From Bacteroidales bacterium UBA6397 (GTDB taxonomy: Bacteria; Bacteroidota; Bacteroidia; Bacteroidales; UBA932), in the NCBI GenBank assembly GCA_002439875.1, contig DJQB01000029.1, positions 1-37,902 on the forward strand: DNA of 37,902 nt, in the 5' to 3' direction. Each line of letters begins with the position of its first letter. The stretch's first letter is position 1. The notes under the pieces were generated by a model. It had not been told where the DNA came from. It worked only from the letters and a program-made list of their open reading frames with translations, and searched no databases. Both the position numbers and the translations under genes were made by a program. Positions 15,837 through 23,404 of this stretch are shown here, piece after piece.

Positions 15837-16469
15837 ATGCCTTACAAGCCGAAACCACACTACGGAGGCCCTAAACCAGCCACCGCATTCAGACCAAGCG
15901 CAGGCCCAAGACCGGCAGTAGCACGTGGACCGCGTCCTTTCGTCCGTCAGAAGGCGGATGATGAATTGAACATCAACGAGGAAATCACCGCCTCACAGGT
16001 TCGTTTGGTCGGTGATAACATATCGGAACCAGGAATTTATCCTATTTCCAAAGCCTTGAAGATGGCGGACGAGCTTGAACTTGATCTTGTTGAGATCAGC
16101 GCCAAGGCTGACCCGCCTGTGTGCAAGATCCTTGACTACCAGAAGTACCTCTACCAACAGAGGAAAAAGGCCAAGGAGATGAAGCAGAACGCCTCCAAGG
16201 TTGTCATAAAGGAAATCCGCTTCGGACCAAATACCGATGAGCACGACTTCCAGTTTAAACTTAAGCACGCACAGGAGTTCCTTGAGGAAGGCTCGAAAGT
16301 CAAGGCTTCAATATTCTTCCGTGGCCGTTCAATCATGTTCGCTGAACAAGGCGAAAAGCAACTCCTCCGATTTGCAGTCGAACTTGAGGACTATGGGAGG
16401 GCAGAGAATATGCCGACTTTGGAAGGAAAGCGAATGACGATGATGATCGCTCCTATTAAGAAAAAGTAA
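15837..16469 (+). CDS. infC: Translation initiation factor IF-3, with N-terminal extension
   Basis: Binds the 30S subunit and checks initiator tRNA and start codon. IF3-N (about 43-112) contains NINEEITASQVRLVGD and LELDLVEISAKADPPVCKI. IF3-C (about 120-205) contains KEIRFGPNTDEHDF and FFRGRSIMF. Before IF3-N is a basic, Pro-rich tail of about 40 residues (MPYKPKPHYGGPKP and so on), longer than the roughly ten residues I recall for Bacteroides IF-3. A normal ATG is used, not the rare AUU known from enteric bacteria. It lies 60 bases after thrS. Confidence 0.97.
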   Translation: MPYKPKPHYGGPKPATAFRPSAGPRPAVARGPRPFVRQKADDELNINEEITASQVRLVGDNISEPGIYPISKALKMADELELDLVEISAKADPPVCKILDYQKYLYQQRKKAKEMKQNASKVVIKEIRFGPNTDEHDFQFKLKHAQEFLEEGSKVKASIFFRGRSIMFAEQGEKQLLRFAVELEDYGRAENMPTLEGKRMTMMIAPIKKK

Positions 16470-16514
16470 TCCGCCAGGGTGCGGGAACAATATTAACGTT
16501 TAATTTTTAAAACA

Positions 16515-16709
16515 ATGGCAAAGCTTAAAACCAACTCCGGTGCCAAAAAGCGCTTCACGCTTACCGGATCGGGAAAAATCAAGAGGAAGCATGCTTATCA
16601 CAGCCACATCCTCACAAAGAAGACCAAGAAGCGTAAGAGAAATCTAGACCACTTCGCTATCCTCCACAAGGATGACGTGAAGAGAGTAAAAGAGCTTCTG
16701 GTCCTGTAG
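16515..16709 (+). CDS. rpmI: 50S ribosomal protein L35 (bL35)
   Basis: A 64-residue, very basic protein of the large subunit. KTNSGAKKRFTLTGSGKIKRKHAYHSHIL is shortened here to its key parts: the KTNSGAKKRF start and the HAYHSH core are diagnostic of bL35. It stands between infC and rplT, as in most bacteria. Confidence 0.97.
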   Translation: MAKLKTNSGAKKRFTLTGSGKIKRKHAYHSHILTKKTKKRKRNLDHFAILHKDDVKRVKELLVL

Positions 16710-16731
16710 TTTTTAATGTTTAACTTGGAAC

Positions 16732-16766
16732 GCAGTAGAAAAGAATCGCCACAGGGCGGTCACTGC
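16732..16766 (+). promoter_or_regulatory. Nested hairpin between rpmI and rplT
   Basis: GCAGT (16732-16736) pairs with ACTGC (16762-16766), enclosing CGCC (16747-16750) paired with GGCG (16755-16758) around an ACAG tetraloop. It lies 20 bases before the rplT start. L20 is an RNA-binding autoregulator in other bacteria, so an operator is possible but unproven. Confidence 0.35.
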
Positions 16767-16786
16767 CTCCGGAAAAAGATCAATTT

Positions 16787-17131
16787 ATGCCAAGATCAGT
16801 AAATTCAGTAGCCTCAAGGGCTCGCCGCAAGAAGATTCTCAAGAGAACCCGCGGTAATTTCCTCTCCAGGAAAAATGTCTGGACTGTAGCGAAGAACACC
16901 TACGAGAAAGGTCTTACCTACGCTTATCGTGACCGCAAGGCCAAGAAGCGCACATTCCGCGCCCTTTGGATCCAGAGGATCAATGCCGCTGCCCGTCAGT
17001 ATGGCATCTCCTACTCTCAGTTCATGGGCAAACTCGCCAAGCAGAACATCGGTCTCAACCGTAAGGTTCTCGCTGACCTCGCTATGAACAATCCACAGGC
17101 GTTTGAAGCAATCGTCAATTCTGTAAAATAG
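16787..17131 (+). CDS. rplT: 50S ribosomal protein L20 (bL20)
   Basis: A 114-residue primary 23S rRNA-binding protein needed early in large-subunit assembly. The family pattern is clear: PRSVNSVASRARRKKILK at the N-terminus, then RDRKAKKRTFRALWIQRINA and the YSQFMGKLAKQNIGLNRK segment. Length is normal. It is followed 10 bases later by lepB, so the signal peptidase is probably read from the same transcript. Confidence 0.98.
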   Translation: MPRSVNSVASRARRKKILKRTRGNFLSRKNVWTVAKNTYEKGLTYAYRDRKAKKRTFRALWIQRINAAARQYGISYSQFMGKLAKQNIGLNRKVLADLAMNNPQAFEAIVNSVK

Positions 17132-17141
17132 TGTCTGAAAA

Positions 17142-18488
17142 GTGAGCTTGAAGGAGACATATCACAACAAGTGGGTAAGAATGGGCTTTTGGTCTGTTCT
17201 CTATGTGTTGTGGGTGATCTGGCTCGGGAATTATTGGTGGCTCTTCGGCCTAGTCGTCATCTTCGACCATCACATCACCCACAAGGTGAAGTGGATGTTC
17301 TGGAAGAAGGAGTACAAGGAAGGGGAGAAGCGCAATGTATGGCTCGATTGGCTTGACGCCATCATATTCGCAGTCGTAGTCGTGACGTTCATCAATATTT
17401 TCTTTTTCCAGGCCTTCAAGATTCCTTCATCTTCAATGGAGAGTTCCCTTTTCACCGGGGACCATCTCTTCGTCAGCAAACTGACCTTCGGACCGAAGGT
17501 GCCTCAGACTCCGCTGTCCGTCCCGTTCACGCACAATGTGATTTTCGGCAAAGAGTCATATTCTACTCTCATCCAGAATGACTACCGTCGCTTGAAAGGA
17601 CTCAGGAATGTGAGGAGAGGTGACTATGTGGTGTTCAATTTCCCTGATGGAGACACGGTTTTGTCCCGTTTCCCGTCCGAGGATTACCACACTTGGGTCA
17701 GAAGGGCAGGTAAAGACTTTGCTTTGGCCAATGGAGGGCCGATTAAGATCCGTCCTGTGGACAAGAGAGACCATTATGTCAAAAGATGTGTTGCCCTTCC
17801 TGGGGATTCTCTCTCAGTCATTGATGGTCTTGTCTATACCAATGGCACTAAGCAAGAGGTCTATCCTGGTGTTCAGTTGTCCTACACTGTCGTAACATCT
17901 GGAGGAAAGATTAATTCAAGAACTCTTGAGAAAATGGGACTCAATCTTGAGGAACTCTACTTTGACGGGAGTTTGCCGGGCTACCCGGCCATGCCTCTGA
18001 CAAAGAGCATGCTTGAGGAGATTGGTAAGATCCCTTCCATAGTCAGTGTTGAACCGAATCTGGATGTTTATCCACCGGATTTTCCAGACTCTTACCTCAG
18101 TCTGTTCCCATTTACTGAGAACACCGGTTGGACGCGTGACTATTACGGCCCGATTTGGATTCCGAAGAAAGGTTCTTCGGTAACTCTCACTTTGGAAAAC
18201 ATTCCGCTTTATGAGAGGATTATCTCGGCTTATGAGGGACATGAATTAAGGACAGATGCTGACGGAAAGATATTCATTGACGGAAAGGAAGTTTCAAGCT
18301 ACACTTTCGAGATGGATTACTATTTCATGATGGGAGACAACAGGCACAATTCCCTTGACTCAAGGTACTGGGGATTCGTACCTGAGGACCACATAGTTGG
18401 AAGGCCTGCAATGGTTTGGCTTTCAACTGATGCGAGTCGTAAGTTCCCGAACAACATACGGTGGCGCAGATTCTTTAAATTTGTCTGA
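17142..18488 (+). CDS. lepB: Signal peptidase I
   Basis: Cleaves Sec signal peptides at the outer face of the inner membrane. Two N-terminal membrane spans (about 18-42 and 70-92) precede the S26 catalytic region. The nucleophile is Ser98 in PSSSME, the general base Lys214 in VKRCVALPGD, and box E is MMGDNRHNSLDSRYWG. Between the Lys box and box E there is an insertion of about 150 residues that makes the protein (448 residues) much longer than the enterobacterial enzyme. Large lepB forms are known in Bacteroidota. The start appears to be GTG at 17142, 10 bases after rplT. Confidence 0.95.
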   Translation: MSLKETYHNKWVRMGFWSVLYVLWVIWLGNYWWLFGLVVIFDHHITHKVKWMFWKKEYKEGEKRNVWLDWLDAIIFAVVVVTFINIFFFQAFKIPSSSMESSLFTGDHLFVSKLTFGPKVPQTPLSVPFTHNVIFGKESYSTLIQNDYRRLKGLRNVRRGDYVVFNFPDGDTVLSRFPSEDYHTWVRRAGKDFALANGGPIKIRPVDKRDHYVKRCVALPGDSLSVIDGLVYTNGTKQEVYPGVQLSYTVVTSGGKINSRTLEKMGLNLEELYFDGSLPGYPAMPLTKSMLEEIGKIPSIVSVEPNLDVYPPDFPDSYLSLFPFTENTGWTRDYYGPIWIPKKGSSVTLTLENIPLYERIISAYEGHELRTDADGKIFIDGKEVSSYTFEMDYYFMMGDNRHNSLDSRYWGFVPEDHIVGRPAMVWLSTDASRKFPNNIRWRRFFKFV

Positions 18489-18566
18489 ATTATTTGCGAT
18501 TCTGAAAATTTAGAGCGAAATTTGCAACCCGCAATTTATTTTGAATCAATAAAAAAGTAAAATATC

Positions 18567-18809
18567 ATGGCAAAAGTTTGTCAAATCACAGGACGAAAGA
18601 GAATGATCGGCAACAATGTCGCTCACTCAAAGCTTCGCACCAAGCGCGAGTTCGCCCTCAACCTCAAGACCAAGAAGTTCTGGTCTGAGGCTGAGCAGAG
18701 ATTCATCACATTGAAGGTTTCCTGCAAAGGAATGAGAACCATCGAGAAGAAAGGCCTTGACGCTGCTCTAAGAGAGGCTCAGGCTAAAGGATATGTCGGC
18801 CTTGTTTAA
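18567..18809 (+). CDS. rpmB: 50S ribosomal protein L28 (bL28)
   Basis: An 80-residue large-subunit protein. It starts MAKVCQITGRKRMIGNNVAH, the standard bL28 opening, with the basic NLKTKKFW segment in the middle. It is the first gene of rpmB-rpmG-DUF4295, separated from rpmG by 13 bases. Confidence 0.97.
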   Translation: MAKVCQITGRKRMIGNNVAHSKLRTKREFALNLKTKKFWSEAEQRFITLKVSCKGMRTIEKKGLDAALREAQAKGYVGLV

Positions 18810-18822
18810 AATCTATTGAGTT

Positions 18823-19011
18823 ATGGCAAAGAAAGCAAAAGGAAACAGGGTGCAGGTCATCCTCGAATGCACTGAGCAGAAAGCAAGCGGTGTTCCTGGT
18901 ATCTCAAGGTACATCACAACCAAGAACAAGAAGAACACACCTGAGCGTTTGGAACGCAAGAAGTACAACCCTTACCTCCACAAGGTGACTGTTCATCGTG
19001 AAATCAAGTAA
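18823..19011 (+). CDS. rpmG: 50S ribosomal protein L33 (bL33)
   Basis: A 62-residue large-subunit protein with the ECTEQ..GVPGISRYITTKNKKNTPERLE pattern and a C-terminal KYNPYLHKVTVHREIK. Only one cysteine is present, so this is the zinc-independent form. Gaps of 13 and 17 bases to its neighbours indicate one operon. Confidence 0.97.
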   Translation: MAKKAKGNRVQVILECTEQKASGVPGISRYITTKNKKNTPERLERKKYNPYLHKVTVHREIK

Positions 19012-19028
19012 TTTTGGAGATATAGACT

Positions 19029-19190
19029 ATGGCAAAGAAAGCAGTCGCTACATTCGCCGCCAAAGCTGGCGCAAAGAGCATGGTGAAGTGCATCCGCATG
19101 GACAAGTCACCAAAGACCGGAGCTTACATCTTCACTGAACTTCTAGTTGAGGCTGAGAAGACAAAGGATTTCTTCGCGGACAAAAAGTAA
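19029..19190 (+). CDS. DUF4295 small protein (probable Bacteroidota ribosomal protein bL38)
   Basis: A 53-residue basic protein starting MAKKAVATFAAKAG and ending FFADKK, 17 bases after rpmG. The gene is easily missed because of its size. DUF4295 proteins sit between rpmG and ftsY across Bacteroidota, and I recall that such a protein was seen on a Flavobacterium ribosome and named bL38. That link is from memory. Operon position, size, charge and the shared MAKK start all fit a ribosomal role. A strong terminator follows 20 bases later. Confidence 0.88.
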   Translation: MAKKAVATFAAKAGAKSMVKCIRMDKSPKTGAYIFTELLVEAEKTKDFFADKK

Positions 19191-19210
19191 TTTTCCGTGA
19201 ATATGATATT

Positions 19211-19244
19211 AAAAGCGCAGACGGATTTACCGCCTGCGCTTTTT
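19211..19244 (+). terminator. Terminator of rpmB-rpmG-DUF4295
   Basis: AAAAGCGCAG-a-CGG pairs with CCG-c-CTGCGCTTTT around a short loop, giving a GC-rich stem flanked by A and T runs. It could act in both directions, though only the plus-strand operon ends here. Confidence 0.9.
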
Positions 19245-19281
19245 GTGTTGAAATAAATTTCATATTGCTCTCGGTTTTTAT

Positions 19282-19289
19282 TAATTTTG
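19282..19289 (+). promoter_or_regulatory. -7 box for the ftsY-deoC operon
   Basis: TAATTTTG matches TAnnTTTG and lies 22 bases before the ftsY ATG, just after the upstream terminator. No TTG at the usual -33 distance is evident. Confidence 0.55.
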
Positions 19290-19311
19290 TAAGTTTACAA
19301 ATGATAACGTT

Positions 19312-20244
19312 ATGGGATTGTTTGACAGAGGAGTCAAGAAGACGAAAGAGGGCTTTTTCCAAAGGCTTTCACGGTCTATAATCGGCAAATCCAAGGTTGA
19401 CGACAGCGTCCTTGATGCCATTGAGGAAGCTCTTGTGGCCTCTGACATGGGTGTGGACACCACACTGAAAGTAGTCGATAGTCTTGAGAAAAGGGTTAGC
19501 AAGGACAAGTACATGACTTTCGATGAGCTTGTCGGCATGCTCCGTGAAGAGATAGGCGTTCTGATGAACGTCGATGGCGAGGAATCCCCTAAGGAGCCGT
19601 TTGACCTGACGAGAAAGCCTCTTGTTGTTATGGTCGTAGGAGTGAATGGAGTCGGAAAGACCACGACCATCGGCAAGCTTGCCGCACGTTACAAAGCTAT
19701 GGGTAAGAAGGTGATGATTGGCGCCGCGGACACCTTCAGGGCGGCCGCCGTTGACCAGCTTCAGATCTGGGCTGACAGGGCAGGTGTGGAGATTGTCAAG
19801 CAGGGGATGGGCTCAGATCCGGCTTCTGTGGCTTTCGACACGGTCAAATCGGCTGTGGCTAAAGGTGCTGATGTTGTCCTTATCGACACTGCGGGAAGGC
19901 TGCACAATAGGATTGACCTTATGAATGAGTTGACAAAAATCCGCAACGTCATGCGAAAAGTCATCCCTGACGCCCCTCACGAAGTGCTTCTTGTGCTTGA
20001 CGCCTCAACCGGACAAAATGCCTACCAACAAGCTAAGGAATTTTCCCGCGCGACGGACATAACTTCTTTGGCCATTACCAAACTTGACGGAACCGCAAAA
20101 GGTGGAGTTGTCATCGGAATTGTTGATCAGTTGAAAGTGCCTGTCAAGTTTATTGGCGTTGGTGAGGGAATCGATGATCTTAAAGTGTTCGACAAGACGG
20201 AGTTTGTTAACTCATTGTTCTCCAAGGAAGATATTGACAAATAA
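19312..20244 (+). CDS. ftsY: Signal recognition particle receptor FtsY
   Basis: The SRP-docking GTPase that brings ribosomes making membrane proteins to SecYEG. The 310-residue protein has only the NG domain, with an N helical bundle (1-95). The G domain contains G1 at 110-119 (GVNGVGKTTT), DTFRAAAVDQL at 140-150, DTAGR at 192-196 and TKLDGTAKGG near 255. There is no long acidic A domain, as is usual outside enteric bacteria. It heads a tight operon and is followed 10 bases later by pheT. I would have expected rimO there from other Bacteroidota. Confidence 0.97.
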   Translation: MGLFDRGVKKTKEGFFQRLSRSIIGKSKVDDSVLDAIEEALVASDMGVDTTLKVVDSLEKRVSKDKYMTFDELVGMLREEIGVLMNVDGEESPKEPFDLTRKPLVVMVVGVNGVGKTTTIGKLAARYKAMGKKVMIGAADTFRAAAVDQLQIWADRAGVEIVKQGMGSDPASVAFDTVKSAVAKGADVVLIDTAGRLHNRIDLMNELTKIRNVMRKVIPDAPHEVLLVLDASTGQNAYQQAKEFSRATDITSLAITKLDGTAKGGVVIGIVDQLKVPVKFIGVGEGIDDLKVFDKTEFVNSLFSKEDIDK

Positions 20245-20254
20245 ACATCAGAAT

Positions 20255-22696
20255 ATGAAGCTTTCTTACAATTGGCTAAAGGATTATCTTGAATCCGACC
20301 TTACTCCGCAGCAGATCGCGGACGCTATGACAGCTATAGGAATCGAGGTTGACTGTGTTGAGGAACAGGAGGAAATTCCCGGTGGGCTCGCGGGAGTAGT
20401 TGTCGCTGAAGTTCTTGAATGTAAATCACATCCTGATTCTGACCATCTTCATGTCACAAAGGTGAACGACGGAACGGGCGAACCTCTGACTGTAGTGTGT
20501 GGAGCTCCCAATGTGGCTGCCGGACAGAAAGTGCTGTTCGCGAGGATCGGAGCGGTGCTCCCCGGTGACTTTAAGATCAAGAAGTCCAAGATCCGTGGTG
20601 TTGAATCCTTCGGTATGATCTGCGCCGAGGATGAGCTCGGAATCGGCAATGATCACGCAGGCATCAAGGTTCTCCCCGCTGATGCTCCGGTGGGGATGCC
20701 AGCCAAGGACTATCTTCACCTAAAGACCGAGGCGGTCATTGAATATGAGATCACAGCCAACAGGGTGGATGCGGCTTCACACATAGGTGTGGCCCGCGAC
20801 CTCTATGCATGGATGATGCTCAATAATATTCCTTGTTCATTCAAATACCCTTCAGTGGACGCTTGGAAGCCGGGCGAGGGCAAAGGTATTCCTGTGGAGG
20901 TACAGGATGCAACTGCTGCTCCGCGCTATTGCGGGATCACAATTAAGGGGGTAAAGGTCGGACCTTCACCGGAATGGCTTCAGAAGAAACTGATGTCAAT
21001 CGGTCTCAGGCCTATCGACAATGTGGTGGATGTCTCTAATTTTGTGCTCTTTGAGCTCGGCCAGCCACTCCACACATTCGATGCTGACAAGATCAGTGGA
21101 GGTAAGGTCATTGTAAGGAGGGCCTCAGAGGGAGAAAAGATAGTCACACTTGATGAGGTAGAGAGGAAACTTTCAGCAGATGACATCGTAATCGCCAACG
21201 CAGACGGCCCGATGTGCATAGCGGGAGTGTTCGGAGGCATCAACTCCGGTGTGAATGCAGACACGGTGAATGTCTTCGTTGAGAGCGCTTACTTCGATCC
21301 TGGGTCGATCCGCAAGACTTCCAAAAGGCAGGGGCTCCAGACCGATGCTTCTTTCCGTTACGAGAGAGGAGCCGATCCTGGAATCAATGAATATGCCGCC
21401 AAGCGTGCCGCTCTTCTAATTCAGGAGGTGGCCGGTGGAGAAATAGTTGGAGGAATCGAGGAGTTTTATCCCACCAAAATCGAGAAGAAGGTCATCGACC
21501 TTGACTACGACCGCATAGAGAGGTTCATAGGCAAGAAGATCGGCAATGACACGATTGAGAAGATCCTCACCGCTCTCACCTACGAGTTTATCGAAAGGCG
21601 CGAAGGCGGGGCCAAGGTTGCCGCACCGTCCTACATGATCGATGTCACAAGAGAATGCGATGTTGTAGAGGAGATCCTGCGAATCTATGGCTACAACAAC
21701 ATCGACCTGCCTCAGCACATGAAGATGTCAGTCAATGCCACTCCTTCCCCGGAACCGGAGGCTATCCGTAACGGGATTTCCAACTTCTTGGCTGCCAATG
21801 GTTTTGTAGAGATAATGAATAATTCTCTCACCAAAGTGGCTTACTATAAGGGACTGACAACCTATCCGGAGGAAAAATGCGTCACAATCGTCAACCCTCT
21901 GAGCTCCGATCTGAACGTTATGAGGCAAACCCTCATATTCAGTGGTCTTGAGGTTGTCGCCTACAATCTGAACCGCCAGATTTCCTCAATGAAACTCTTT
22001 GAATATGGCTCCGTCTATAGCCGTAATCCTGAAATGGACGGCAAGACTCTGGCTTCTTACGAGGAGCATCCTGCGTTCTCGATGTTCGTGACCGGAACTC
22101 CGGAAAAGTCGTGGAACAGCCAGCCGGACAAGAGCAGTTTCTTCGAGTTGAAAGGCTATGTGGATCTGCTTTTGAGACGCTTCGGGGCCAATCTTTTCCA
22201 GATGGAAGCTACAGCAGCTCCCACTGACATATTCAGTGAAGGTGTTGCTTACGCCCTTCCTGGTCAGCACCTTCCGCTCGCTGTCCTTGGCACCGTCTCT
22301 CCGGCAATCGCAAAGAAATTCGGTGTCCGTCAGCCAGTGTTCGCTGCTGAAATCAACTGGAACACCCTCTTCCAGCTCGTAAAGAGAGACAAGGTGACTT
22401 TCAAAGAGATGCCTAAGTTCCCTGAGGTCAGGAGGGATCTTGCGCTCCTTCTTGATGAGAGTGTAAGTTATGCTGATCTTTACAAGAGTTCGTTCAAAGC
22501 TGGAAAGAAGCTCCTTAAGCAGGTTACCCTGTTCGATGTCTATCGTGGGGATAAGATTCCTGCCGGCAAGAAGCAGTACGCCCTTGGATTCGTGCTTCAG
22601 GATCAGGAGAAGACTTTGACGGACGAGGATGTGGAGAGAGTCATGAAGAAGATTCTTTTCACATTCCAGAATGAATACGGAGCGACATTGAGATAG
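20255..22696 (+). CDS. pheT: Phenylalanine--tRNA ligase beta subunit
   Basis: The 813-residue beta chain of the heterotetrameric PheRS, which shapes tRNA recognition and edits Tyr-tRNA-Phe. It starts MKLSYNWLKDYLESDLTPQQ, the usual PheT opening, so ATG 20255 is chosen over an upstream frame that overlaps ftsY. Domains in order are EMAP-like tRNA-binding (about 40-150, HPDSDHLHVTKV, VVCGAPNV), B3/B4 editing, B5, catalytic-like core, and a ferredoxin-fold anticodon-binding domain at the end (FPEVRRDLALLLDE). The partner pheS is not in this window. Confidence 0.97.
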   Translation: MKLSYNWLKDYLESDLTPQQIADAMTAIGIEVDCVEEQEEIPGGLAGVVVAEVLECKSHPDSDHLHVTKVNDGTGEPLTVVCGAPNVAAGQKVLFARIGAVLPGDFKIKKSKIRGVESFGMICAEDELGIGNDHAGIKVLPADAPVGMPAKDYLHLKTEAVIEYEITANRVDAASHIGVARDLYAWMMLNNIPCSFKYPSVDAWKPGEGKGIPVEVQDATAAPRYCGITIKGVKVGPSPEWLQKKLMSIGLRPIDNVVDVSNFVLFELGQPLHTFDADKISGGKVIVRRASEGEKIVTLDEVERKLSADDIVIANADGPMCIAGVFGGINSGVNADTVNVFVESAYFDPGSIRKTSKRQGLQTDASFRYERGADPGINEYAAKRAALLIQEVAGGEIVGGIEEFYPTKIEKKVIDLDYDRIERFIGKKIGNDTIEKILTALTYEFIERREGGAKVAAPSYMIDVTRECDVVEEILRIYGYNNIDLPQHMKMSVNATPSPEPEAIRNGISNFLAANGFVEIMNNSLTKVAYYKGLTTYPEEKCVTIVNPLSSDLNVMRQTLIFSGLEVVAYNLNRQISSMKLFEYGSVYSRNPEMDGKTLASYEEHPAFSMFVTGTPEKSWNSQPDKSSFFELKGYVDLLLRRFGANLFQMEATAAPTDIFSEGVAYALPGQHLPLAVLGTVSPAIAKKFGVRQPVFAAEINWNTLFQLVKRDKVTFKEMPKFPEVRRDLALLLDESVSYADLYKSSFKAGKKLLKQVTLFDVYRGDKIPAGKKQYALGFVLQDQEKTLTDEDVERVMKKILFTFQNEYGATLR

Positions 22697-22702
22697 TTTG
22701 GC

Positions 22703-23404
22703 ATGAAGAGAATTCTCAGGATAGCTCTTTCATTCATGATTTTTGCGTCGGTCGCCGTCTCCTGCGGCCGGGAAGGGCATGTGATTCCTGTGCGCAAAAT
22801 GGAGAGTATCTATCGTGAGATGCTTCTTGCCGACCAGTGGCTCGCTGAGAATCCTGACAAAAGGAGCGTGGCGGACACCACATGGTTTTACGAGCCTGTT
22901 TTTGAGAAGTATGGCGTCACACTCCAGGACTACCAAAAGAGCGTAGATCGCTATCTGAATGATCCCAAGCGTTATGCCGAGATGCTTGGAAGGGTGGAAA
23001 AGGAACTTAGGGATGATGCCAGAGCCATCAATGCAAGAATTGCCGATGAGGACAGGCTCAGACATGAGGCAGACTCGATAGTCCGGGAATGGAAATCCGT
23101 GAGGGCAAAGCCTTTCAGCTCATTCCTTGATGTGTTTGATGCCGATGCCATGACAGACAGGATTGAGATGAATAAGGACTCTTTGGGGGTCTACCGACCT
23201 GTCCCGGTTGTGGAGGACACAGTCTATCACGGTCCGTGTCTGGTCATAAGAGACACCACCGTGAATGGTGAGGCGAAGGACTCGCTTTCGTTGAAAAGGA
23301 AGAAGCCTATTGTGGTCTTGGAACCGTTGAGGGACAACATGTCGGAAAAATCCGTAAGGAAATTGGATCTCTCTCAAGAGAAGGATTTATTGATAGTGAA
23401 ATGA
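22703..23404 (+). CDS. DUF4296-type lipoprotein of unknown function
   Basis: A 233-residue lipoprotein with lipobox AVSC (Cys21). The N-terminal 100 residues (MESIYREMLLADQWLAENPDK and the YQKSVDRYLNDPKRYAEML repeat-like helices) look like the DUF4296 module of Bacteroidota lipoproteins. The rest is charged and variable, with no motif I know. It starts 6 bases after pheT and overlaps the next gene by four bases (ATGA), so it is part of the ftsY operon. Function unknown. Position between pheT and the amidohydrolase gives no direct clue. Confidence 0.7.
   Translation: MKRILRIALSFMIFASVAVSCGREGHVIPVRKMESIYREMLLADQWLAENPDKRSVADTTWFYEPVFEKYGVTLQDYQKSVDRYLNDPKRYAEMLGRVEKELRDDARAINARIADEDRLRHEADSIVREWKSVRAKPFSSFLDVFDADAMTDRIEMNKDSLGVYRPVPVVEDTVYHGPCLVIRDTTVNGEAKDSLSLKRKKPIVVLEPLRDNMSEKSVRKLDLSQEKDLLIVK

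Noticed and set aside
20153..20254. Upstream start for pheT
   Set aside because: It overlaps ftsY by 92 bases and encodes residues unlike any PheT. MKLSYNWL at 20255 is the family start.
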